Origin: Anaerolineae bacterium
GTDB taxonomy: Bacteria > Chloroflexota > Anaerolineae > Aggregatilineales > Aggregatilineaceae
Assembly: GCA_023382715.1 (NCBI GenBank)
Contig: JAHDWP010000021.1
Span: 7,723 to 56,795, forward strand
Reading direction: 5' to 3'
DNA: 49,073 nucleotides
The notes under the pieces are model-generated. The model was not told the DNA's origin. It searched no databases and was given only the letters and a program-made list of their open reading frames with translations. Below are positions 33,420-40,780 of the stretch, one piece after another. Both the position numbers and the translations under genes were made by a program. Position 1 is the stretch's first letter; the number at the start of each line of letters is the position of its first letter.

Positions 33420-34328
33420 GTGGAACGAAAGCACGCCATATTCCCGGCGAGAGTGGGGATTATCTTTCTGACGCCCGCCATACTCTTTGTGATTGTGTTC
33501 TTGCTGTACCCGTTTGTGCGCGTGTTCCTGCTCAGCTTCACCAACCAGACGCTGCTGGGGACCACCGCGCCCAACCCCGAATTCGTCGGCCTGGACAACT
33601 ACCGGCACCTGTTCAACCCCGACCGCTGGATGCGCCTGGGCGAGTTCGGCAGCGCGCTCAAGATCACCACGCAGTTCGTTGTGGGGTCGGCGCTGATCGG
33701 CCAGGCGGGGATGGGGATGCTCATCGCCTGGGCCTTCTATCGCAAGCGCGGCGTGCTGCGCGAGGTGGTGTTCACGCTGGTCATCCTGGCCTGGATCATC
33801 CCCGAAACGGTGGTGGCCTTCACCTGGGTGGCCTTTCTCGACTGGGAGTTCGGCACGCTCAACAGCGTGCTCGAAACAGTTGGGCTGGGGCGGCCCGACT
33901 GGCTGTTCGAGCGCCCGCTGCAATCCATCATCCTCTTCAACTCGTGGCGCGGCACGGCCTTCTCCATGCTGCTCTTTTCGGGCGCGCTGGAGACGATCCC
34001 GCCCTCGTATGTGGAGACAGCGGAGGTTGTCGGCGCGACGGCCTGGCAGAAGTTCCGCGACATCTTCTTCCCGCTGCTGCGCGGGCACATCCTGACCGAC
34101 CTGATCCTGATCACGCTGTGGACGTTCAACGTCTTCACGCCGTTCCTGCTGACAGGCGGCGGCCCGGCCAAGCGCACGGAGGTGGTCTCCATCTACACCT
34201 ACCGCACGGCGTTCATGGGGCGGCATGAGTTCGGCAAAGGCAGCTCGATTGCCGTCGTAATGATGCTGATCAACCTGGGGCTGGCCCTGATCTACCTGGC
34301 GTCCATCCGCCGCCGGAGGGCGACATGA
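33420..34328 (+). CDS. Sugar ABC transporter permease, MalF/UgpA type
   Basis: A 302-residue membrane protein with six predicted transmembrane segments: FPARVGIIFLTPAILFVIVF opens the first, and the EAA loop SYVETAEVVGATAWQKFRDIFFP is intact. I start at GTG 33420, which has CTGGAG upstream; an ATG at 33372 lies in the hairpin stem and has no ribosome-binding site. Unlike the MalF-type subunit at 25,547 it has no inserted domain, so the two importers are not simple duplicates. Overlaps the next permease gene by four bases. Confidence 0.93.
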   Translation: MERKHAIFPARVGIIFLTPAILFVIVFLLYPFVRVFLLSFTNQTLLGTTAPNPEFVGLDNYRHLFNPDRWMRLGEFGSALKITTQFVVGSALIGQAGMGMLIAWAFYRKRGVLREVVFTLVILAWIIPETVVAFTWVAFLDWEFGTLNSVLETVGLGRPDWLFERPLQSIILFNSWRGTAFSMLLFSGALETIPPSYVETAEVVGATAWQKFRDIFFPLLRGHILTDLILITLWTFNVFTPFLLTGGGPAKRTEVVSIYTYRTAFMGRHEFGKGSSIAVVMMLINLGLALIYLASIRRRRAT

Positions 34329-35161
34329 ACAGCTTTGTGATACGTTCGTGGTTGGCGCGGGGGCTGCTTTTTGCTTTTTCGGTGGTCATCGCGGCGTCCT
34401 TCGTCACCCCGCTGCTGTGGCTGATCACCGCGCCGTTCAACACGCAGGCGAACCTGGCGGTGACCATTCCCACCAACCCCTCGCTGGCGAACTTCGAGGC
34501 AGTCTATCACAACAAGTTCGCCATGCGCGCGCTGTTCCAGAACAACCTGATCATCGGCGGCGGGGTGATGGTGCTGGTGGCGGGCGTGGCGACGATGGCT
34601 TCCTACGGCCTGTCGCGCACGCACGTGCCGGGGCGCGATGTGCTGGTCTATGTGCTGATCCTGTTCTCGTCGGTGGTCAGCGGCACGGCAGCGATGGTGC
34701 CCATCTTTCTGCTGGTGTTCCGGCTGGGGCTGATTGACACCTACGCCGGCGTCATCCTGGTGATGACCGGCGGGCTGCTGCCGTCGGCGATCTTCATCAT
34801 GCGCGACTTCATCGACTCGATCCCGCGCTCGTATGAAGAGGCGGCCCTGGTCTGCGGCGCGTCGTCGCTGCGCGTCTTCCGCGACGTGGCCCTGCCGATG
34901 GTGCGGCCCGGCGTGGTGGTGGTGGCCATCTGGGCGTTCGTCAACGCCTGGGGCGCGTTTCTCATCCCGTCGGTGCTGCTGCGCAGCCCGGACCGTATGC
35001 CGGCGTCCATCGCTTCCTACTCGTTCTACACCGAGGCCGGCACGCCCAACCTGACGCTGCTCTCGGCCTACGCCTTCCTGTATACGATCCCGGTGCTGGT
35101 GCTGTATCTGATCGTCAACTGGCGTTTTGGCTTCCGCTTCTTCGGCGGTATCAAGAGCTAA
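34325..35161 (+). CDS. Sugar ABC transporter permease, MalG/UgpE type
   Basis: A 278-residue membrane protein with six predicted segments and the EAA loop SYEEAALVCGASSLRVFRDVALP. IWAFVNAWGAFLIPSVLL is the MalG-type segment after the loop. Its ATG overlaps the stop of the previous permease (ATGA), so the pair is translationally coupled and forms the heterodimeric channel of the second importer. It ends 25 bp before the ATPase gene. Confidence 0.94.
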   Translation: MNSFVIRSWLARGLLFAFSVVIAASFVTPLLWLITAPFNTQANLAVTIPTNPSLANFEAVYHNKFAMRALFQNNLIIGGGVMVLVAGVATMASYGLSRTHVPGRDVLVYVLILFSSVVSGTAAMVPIFLLVFRLGLIDTYAGVILVMTGGLLPSAIFIMRDFIDSIPRSYEEAALVCGASSLRVFRDVALPMVRPGVVVVAIWAFVNAWGAFLIPSVLLRSPDRMPASIASYSFYTEAGTPNLTLLSAYAFLYTIPVLVLYLIVNWRFGFRFFGGIKS

Positions 35162-35186
35162 CCCTGAGCTACGGACAAACAACACG

Positions 35187-36275
35187 ATGACGCAGATTAT
35201 CTTTGAGCATGTCGTCAAGCGTTTTGGCAGCGTGACTGCCGTCAACGACGTGACGCTGACCGTCGGCGATGGCGAGTTCGTGGCCCTGCTCGGCCCTTCC
35301 GGCTGCGGCAAGACGACCACGCTGCGCCTGATCGCCGGGCTGGAATTCGCCGACGAGGGGCGCATCCTGATCGGCGAGCGCGACGTGACGCGGCTGCCGC
35401 CGCGCGCCCGCGATGTGGCGATGGTCTTCCAGGACTACGCGCTCTACCCGCACATGACGATCCTGGAGAACATCGGTTACCCGCTCAAGGTGCGCGGCGT
35501 GGGCAAGCAGGAGCGCACCGAGCGGGTGGCGGAAGTCGCCCAGCAGCTTCAGATCGGCGATCTGCTGGACAGGCGTCCGGGGCAGATCTCCGGCGGGCAG
35601 CAGCAGCGCGCGTCGGTGGCGCGGGCGGTGGTTCACCAGGCATTGTGCTTCCTCTTCGACGAGCCGCTCAGCAACCTCGACGCGCAGCTACGGCTGGAGG
35701 CGCGGGCCTTCCTCAAGCACCTGCAGCACGAGCTGGGCGTGACGACCGTCTACGTGACGCACGACCAGGCCGAAGCGATGGCCCTGGCCGACCGCATCGT
35801 GATCATGAATTACGGGCGCGTCATGCAGATCGGCGCGCCGCTGGAAGTGTATCGCCGCCCGGCCAACACCTTCGTCGCCTCGTTCATCGGCAGCCCGCCC
35901 ATGAACCTGCTGGCGGGCACGATAGACCTGGCGCGCGGCCTGTTCCGCCTGAACGGGCAGGAGCCGGGCATTGACCTGAGCGCCCTGTTCGGGCGGCTGA
36001 ACGGCAAGCTGACCGACGGGCAGACGATCACCCTGGGCGTGCGCCCCGAACACCTGACGCCGCAGGTTGAACCGTCGCCCGGCGCGATCCCGGCGCAGGT
36101 CTACGCCGTGCAGCCGATGGGCGGCGAAGTGCTGATCGTGGTGCGCGTGGCCGGCAAGCTGGTTTCGGTGCGCCTTTTCCGCGACGAGCCGCCGGACCTG
36201 CCGCACGAGATCTGGCTGGTGCCCGATCTGAACGTCAGCTACGCTTATGACGCGGACGGCAACCTGCTGCAATGA
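35187..36275 (+). CDS. Sugar ABC transporter ATP-binding protein, MalK/UgpC type
   Basis: A 362-residue ATPase with Walker A GPSGCGKTT, Q-loop VFQDYALYPHMT, signature ISGGQQQR, Walker B LCFLFDEPLSNLD, switch VTHDQAEA and a C-terminal TOBE region (PPMNLLAG, GVRPEHLTPQ). I start at ATG 35187, which begins the conserved TQIIFEHVVKRFG; the open frame upstream is out of family. It overlaps the PHP-hydrolase gene by four bases. It is about half identical by eye to the ATPase at 27,545, consistent with the same family but separate systems. Confidence 0.94.
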   Translation: MTQIIFEHVVKRFGSVTAVNDVTLTVGDGEFVALLGPSGCGKTTTLRLIAGLEFADEGRILIGERDVTRLPPRARDVAMVFQDYALYPHMTILENIGYPLKVRGVGKQERTERVAEVAQQLQIGDLLDRRPGQISGGQQQRASVARAVVHQALCFLFDEPLSNLDAQLRLEARAFLKHLQHELGVTTVYVTHDQAEAMALADRIVIMNYGRVMQIGAPLEVYRRPANTFVASFIGSPPMNLLAGTIDLARGLFRLNGQEPGIDLSALFGRLNGKLTDGQTITLGVRPEHLTPQVEPSPGAIPAQVYAVQPMGGEVLIVVRVAGKLVSVRLFRDEPPDLPHEIWLVPDLNVSYAYDADGNLLQ

Positions 36276-37672
36276 GCGCGCTCACCGTGTCTATTGAGCG
36301 CGTGCTGGCCGGGCACACGACGCCGGCGCAGGAAGGCAGCTTCCTCTATCTGCCGTTCGAGATGCCGGAGGGCGCGGGGCGGCTCGACGTGCGCTACGAG
36401 TACAGCGAGGCCATCGGCTCCGACCCGCACCTGACGGGCGGCAACACGGTGGATATCGGGCTGTTCGACGAGCGCGGCCTCGCCTTCATGGAGGCGGGTT
36501 TTCGCGGCTGGAGCGGCAGCGCCCGCCGCGAATTCTTTGTGATGCCGGCGGCGGCGACGCCTGGCTACCTGCCCGGCCCGCTGACGCCGGGCACCTGGTA
36601 CATCTTCCTGGGGCTGTACAAGGTGGGGCCGCATGGCTGCGATTACCGGGTGACGCTGCGCTTCAGCCCGGCGGAGGGGGTGAGCGATTCCCCGCCGCCA
36701 GCCATGCTGTCCCTGCGCCAGGACGCGCCAGGCTCCGTCGCCAGGCCGGACGGTTGGTATCGCGGCGAGCTGCACTGCCACACGTACCACAGCGACGGCG
36801 ATTCCTCGCCCGCTGAGGTGATCGCGGCGGCGCGCGCGCTGGGCCTGGACTTTCTGGCAATCACCGATCACAATACGCTCAGCCACCTGATCGAGCTGGC
36901 CGCGCTGGACACGCCCGGCCTGATCCTGATCCCCGCCTTCGAAGTGACGACCTACCGGGGCCACTGGAACGTGTGGGGCGACCGCGGCTGGATTGACTTC
37001 CGCACGCTGACGCCGGAACTGCTGGCCGAGGCGATTCAGGCGGCGCGGGCGCGCGGCTACCTGACCTCATGCAACCACCCGCGCCCCTACGGGCCGCCCT
37101 GGGAGTTCGCCGAGGTGACCGGCTCGCACTGCCTGGAAGTGTGGAACGGCCCCTGGAGACTGTTCAACGCCGTCTCGCTGACCTATTACGAGCAGCGCCT
37201 GAACGCGGGCGAGCGGCTGGTGGCCGTCGGCGGCAGCGACGCGCATCGTCTGCGGGGTGGGGCGGACGAAGTGGCCCGCATCGGCACGCCGACGACCTGG
37301 GTGTATTGCCCCGGCCCGCCCAGCGCGGCGGCGCTGCTGGACGCGCTGCGCGCCGGGCACGCTTTCGTCAGCGAGGGGGCAGATGGACCGCGCCTGACGC
37401 TGCGCGCCGGCCCGGCGATGATGGGCGATGTCGTCGCGCGCCCGCCGGACAACCGCCTGGCGCTGACCGTGCACGTGGTGGGCGGGGCCGGGTCAGCTCT
37501 GGAGCTGCACGGCGCGTCCGGCCTGCTGGCCCGCCAGCCTGTCGCCGGCGAGGACGAGGTCATGGAGAGGGTGCTGGACGTGTCCGGCACGGCGTATGTG
37601 CGCGCGCAGCTTGTCAGCGGTGAGGACGGCGACCTGCTGCGCGCGCTGACGAATCCGGTTTATTTGAGGTAA
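36272..37672 (+). CDS. CehA/McbA-family PHP-type metallohydrolase
   Basis: A 466-residue protein with no clear signal peptide. The first 160 residues are a beta-sandwich (GSFLYLPFEMPEGAGRLDVR through GTWYIFLGLYKVGP). The PHP domain follows with all expected ligands: ELHCHTYHSDGDSS (His168, His170), LAITDHNTLSH, IPAFEVTTYRGHWNVWG, TSCNHPRPYG and VGGSDAHR. CehA, the namesake, hydrolyses the carbamate ester of carbaryl, but most members are uncharacterised, and a phosphoester or ester of a sugar is as likely here. It is coupled by 4 bp to the ATPase gene and precedes the GH38 gene, so it probably processes the imported substrate. It is the second PHP-type protein in the window, not closely similar to the DUF3604 protein at 919-2442. 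Confidence 0.88.
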   Translation: MSALTVSIERVLAGHTTPAQEGSFLYLPFEMPEGAGRLDVRYEYSEAIGSDPHLTGGNTVDIGLFDERGLAFMEAGFRGWSGSARREFFVMPAAATPGYLPGPLTPGTWYIFLGLYKVGPHGCDYRVTLRFSPAEGVSDSPPPAMLSLRQDAPGSVARPDGWYRGELHCHTYHSDGDSSPAEVIAAARALGLDFLAITDHNTLSHLIELAALDTPGLILIPAFEVTTYRGHWNVWGDRGWIDFRTLTPELLAEAIQAARARGYLTSCNHPRPYGPPWEFAEVTGSHCLEVWNGPWRLFNAVSLTYYEQRLNAGERLVAVGGSDAHRLRGGADEVARIGTPTTWVYCPGPPSAAALLDALRAGHAFVSEGADGPRLTLRAGPAMMGDVVARPPDNRLALTVHVVGGAGSALELHGASGLLARQPVAGEDEVMERVLDVSGTAYVRAQLVSGEDGDLLRALTNPVYLR

Positions 37673-37764
37673 TTGGTAATTGGTGATTGGTGGCTGGCTT
37701 GTGGAGGGGTGTGCTGTGCTCTGTCTATTCAACCAGCAACCAGCAACCAGCAACCAACCACCCT
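37670..37764. repeat. Paired seven-base-periodic arrays with inverted symmetry
   Basis: Array 1 (37670-37704) reads TAATTGG, TAATTGG, TGATTGG, TGGCTGG, CTTGTGG. Array 2 (37730-37757) reads CAACCAG three times, then CAACCAA. The segment 37682-37697 and the reverse complement of 37747-37762 match at 14 of 16 positions, so the transcript can fold into a stem across the gap. Array 1 begins in the stop codon of the PHP gene, and array 2 ends about 20 bp before the GH38 ATG. Confidence 0.8.
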
Positions 37765-37782
37765 CTACAAAGTGAGCGAGCT

Positions 37783-40689
37783 ATGTCAGCACCTGTCTAT
37801 GAAATGATCGTCGTCTCGCACACGCACTGGGACCGCGAGTGGTACCGCACATTTCAGGACTTCCGCCTGAGCCTGGTGCGCTTGATTGACGACCTGCTCG
37901 ACATCCTGGACGACGACCCGGCCTTCCACAGCTTCATGCTCGACGGGCAGACGATCATCCTGGAAGATTACCTGGCGCTGCGCCCGGAGCGCGAGGCCGA
38001 CCTGCGCCGCCAGATTCAGTCCGGGCGGCTGGTCATCGGCCCCTGGCACATCCTGCCCGACGAGTTTCTGGCGGGGCCGGAGTCTACGGTGCGCAACCTG
38101 ATGCTGGGTGCGGCGATCTGCGGTCGTTTCGGCGAGCGGATGCTGATCGGTTACACGCCCGACCCCTTCGGGCACATCAGCCAGCTTCCGCAAATTCTGG
38201 CGGGCGCCGGCGTGGAGACGGCCATTTTCCGGCGCGGGTTGTCCGAGGAGCCGCTGGAATTGTGGTGGGAAGCGCCGGACGGCACGCGCGTGCTGGCTCT
38301 CTATCTGCGCGAAGGCTATGGCAACCTGGAGTGGGCGCCCACCGATCCCGCCGTCTTCACGCGCACGATCGAGCGGCAGATTGACCGGCTGGGGCCGCAC
38401 ACGCGCGCCAACTGCCTGCTGCTGCTCAACGGGACGGATCACCAGCCGCCTCAGCCGGAGATTCCCGCTCTGATCGGCGCGGCGAACGCCGCCCTGCAGG
38501 GTCGGGCGCGGCTGCGGCACGGCACCATCCCCGCGTATGTGCGGGCGGTGCGCGCTGCCCTGGGGCCTGACCCCGATCTGCCGGTCGTGCGCGGCGAACT
38601 GCGCTCTCCGCGCCGCCATTACCTGCTGCCGGGCGTGCTCTCCACGCGCATGTGGATCAAGCAGCATAACCAGGCGTGCGAGACGCTGCTGGAGCGTTAC
38701 GCTGAGCCGCTGGCGGCGCTGGGGACGCTGTGGAACGCGCCCAGCCGCCAGGGAGACCTGTGGCAAAGCTGGCGCTATCTCATCGAAAATCACCCCCACG
38801 ACTCGATCTGCGGCTGCTCGATTGACCAGGTGCACGACGAGATGCGCACCCGCTTCGCCTGGAGCGCGCAGATCGCCGGGCGGCTGGCGGACGAAGGGCT
38901 GCGCGACCTGGCCGCTCACCTGGACACGGCGGCGCTGCCCGCCCCGCCAACGCCAGAGAGGGCGAGCGCTCCGCCCGATCACGAGGTCACGACGCTGCCC
39001 GCAGACCTGGCGCTGGTTGTCTTCAACCCGGTGCCGGGCGCGGCGGCGGGGCGCGTCGAGGCCGACGTGCCCTGGCTGGGGCCGGAACAGCATTACGCGC
39101 TGAGCGACGATCGCGGCGAGCCGGTGCCCGCCGCCTGGACGAAGGGCCACGAGGAAGTGCTGGAGCAGCGCTGGCTGGCTGGCGACGACCTGGCCGCGTT
39201 CCTGGAGCAGCTTGAGATCGGCATCTATCTCAACCGCCTGATCCGCGACGCCCGCGCCTGGCTGAGCGAGGGCGAGCCGCGCCTGGAGCTGATCCTCACC
39301 GAGCAGCACCCGCGCGACGTGATCGGTTTGGCGCGGCTGGCGCGCGCGCTGCGCCAGCATCCCGCGCTGCGGGCGGCCCCGCGCTGCCGCCTGACCGTGC
39401 GCTTCGGGCGCCCGTCGCGGCTGGCCTTCGAGGCGCGCGACGTGCCCGGCACCGGCTGGCGGAGCTACCGGCTGCGGGCCGCGCCGGGGCCGGTCGAGGA
39501 GCACCCCGCAGCGGTGACGCGCGAGACGGTCATCGAGAACGCCTGGCTGCGCGTGGAAGCCGACCCGCTCACAGGTCACCTGAGCGTGCTCGACAAGGCG
39601 ACCGGGCGCGTCCTGCGCGACCTGAACGCTTTTGAGGACGGCGGCGACCGGGGTGATGAGTACAATTACTGCCCGCCGGAGCGCGACCGGCTGGTGCAGA
39701 CGCCCGCTGCCCCGCCGCAGATCGAGCGCGTGGACGCCGGCCCGCTGGGGCAGGCGCTGCGCGTCACGCTGACCCTGGAACTGCCGGCGCGCCTGGCCCC
39801 GCAGCGCGACACGCGCAGCGCGGAGACGGTGCGCGTGCCGGTGGTGACGACGGCGGCGCTGCTGCCGCACAGCCGCCGCCTGGACATCCACACGGCGCTC
39901 GACAACCGCGCTGAAGATCACCGGCTGCGCGCCCTGTTCCCCAGCGGCGTGCGCAGCGAGCGGGCCATCGCCGACGGGCACTTCGACCGCATCGCCCGCA
40001 CGCCCCAGCAGCACGGCGACACGACGGACTGGGCCGAGCAGCCGCAGCCGACCGCGCCCCAGCGCGGCTTCGTGGCGGTTGAGAAAGATGGGCAGGGGAT
40101 GCTCGTGGCTGTGCGCGGCCTGCCAGAGTACGAGCTAATCCCCACCGAGGCGGGCGCGACGCTGGCCGTGACTCTGCTGCGCAGTGTGGGCTGGCTGTCG
40201 CGCGGCGACCTGGCCTGCCGCGTGGGGCACGCCGGGCCGGAGTTCGCCACACCGGGCGGACAGTGCCTCGGCCCCGCCGAGTCCGACATCAGCGTGATTC
40301 CCTTCGGCGGCGCGTTCGACCTGGACGCGGCGGCGCGCGAAGCCTACACCTTTGGCGCGTCGCTGCGGGCGGCGGTTGTGCCGCTGGCCACCGGCCCGTT
40401 GCCCGCCACGCAGACAGTGGTCGCGCTGGAGCCGGCGGCGCTGGTGCTCAGCGCGATCAAGCCCGCCGAAGCGGGCCAGGGGCTGATCGTGCGCTTCTAC
40501 AATAGCAGCGAGACAACCACAGAGGGCCGGGTGCGCTTCGGCTTCCCGGTGCAGGAAGCCGTTCCGGTGAACCTGCTCGAAGCGCCCGCCGGCCCGCCGC
40601 TGGCCCTGACAGAAGAGGGCGCGCTCGCCCTGACCATCCCGGCCAAGCGTATCGTCACCCTGGCGGTGACGCCCGTGCCGCTCGCCTGA
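37783..40689 (+). CDS. GH38 alpha-mannosidase
   Basis: A 968-residue cytoplasmic retaining alpha-mannosidase. VVSHTHWDREWY (His15, Asp17) gives two zinc ligands. YTPDPFGHISQLPQIL contains the nucleophile candidate Asp127. ENHPHDSICGCSIDQVHDEM (His339, Asp340) completes the zinc site. The long C-terminal beta region (GH38C) begins near residue 580. The length is close to bacterial GH38 enzymes such as E. coli MngB (877). MngB-type enzymes act on mannosylglycerate, others on host N-glycans; the nearby glycosylglycerate genes favour the former, but this is inference. I start at ATG 37783; the longer open frame crosses the repeat arrays. No signal peptide, so it works on imported substrate. Confidence 0.93.
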   Translation: MSAPVYEMIVVSHTHWDREWYRTFQDFRLSLVRLIDDLLDILDDDPAFHSFMLDGQTIILEDYLALRPEREADLRRQIQSGRLVIGPWHILPDEFLAGPESTVRNLMLGAAICGRFGERMLIGYTPDPFGHISQLPQILAGAGVETAIFRRGLSEEPLELWWEAPDGTRVLALYLREGYGNLEWAPTDPAVFTRTIERQIDRLGPHTRANCLLLLNGTDHQPPQPEIPALIGAANAALQGRARLRHGTIPAYVRAVRAALGPDPDLPVVRGELRSPRRHYLLPGVLSTRMWIKQHNQACETLLERYAEPLAALGTLWNAPSRQGDLWQSWRYLIENHPHDSICGCSIDQVHDEMRTRFAWSAQIAGRLADEGLRDLAAHLDTAALPAPPTPERASAPPDHEVTTLPADLALVVFNPVPGAAAGRVEADVPWLGPEQHYALSDDRGEPVPAAWTKGHEEVLEQRWLAGDDLAAFLEQLEIGIYLNRLIRDARAWLSEGEPRLELILTEQHPRDVIGLARLARALRQHPALRAAPRCRLTVRFGRPSRLAFEARDVPGTGWRSYRLRAAPGPVEEHPAAVTRETVIENAWLRVEADPLTGHLSVLDKATGRVLRDLNAFEDGGDRGDEYNYCPPERDRLVQTPAAPPQIERVDAGPLGQALRVTLTLELPARLAPQRDTRSAETVRVPVVTTAALLPHSRRLDIHTALDNRAEDHRLRALFPSGVRSERAIADGHFDRIARTPQQHGDTTDWAEQPQPTAPQRGFVAVEKDGQGMLVAVRGLPEYELIPTEAGATLAVTLLRSVGWLSRGDLACRVGHAGPEFATPGGQCLGPAESDISVIPFGGAFDLDAAAREAYTFGASLRAAVVPLATGPLPATQTVVALEPAALVLSAIKPAEAGQGLIVRFYNSSETTTEGRVRFGFPVQEAVPVNLLEAPAGPPLALTEEGALALTIPAKRIVTLAVTPVPLA

Positions 40690-40727
40690 TCGCTGCGGGC
40701 GCACAGGCGCATCTTCACAGCACGAAG

Positions 40728-40761
40728 CGGGCGACCTGGGGACGGGTCGCCCGTTTCTGTT
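40728..40761 (+). terminator. Rho-independent terminator after the GH38 gene
   Basis: CGGGCGACC (40728-40736) pairs with GGTCGCCCG (40745-40753) around an 8-base loop, followed by TTTCTGTT. It lies 39 bp past the stop codon, in the 91-bp gap to the convergent PEP carboxylase gene, and could also slow transcription from the other side. Confidence 0.75.
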
Positions 40762-40780
40762 GTGAGAGCCGAAGGGCCGC

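Noticed and set aside
37786-40014. A 742-codon open frame opposite the GH38 gene
   Set aside because: All GH38 zinc and nucleophile motifs are on the plus strand; the minus-strand frame has no family features.
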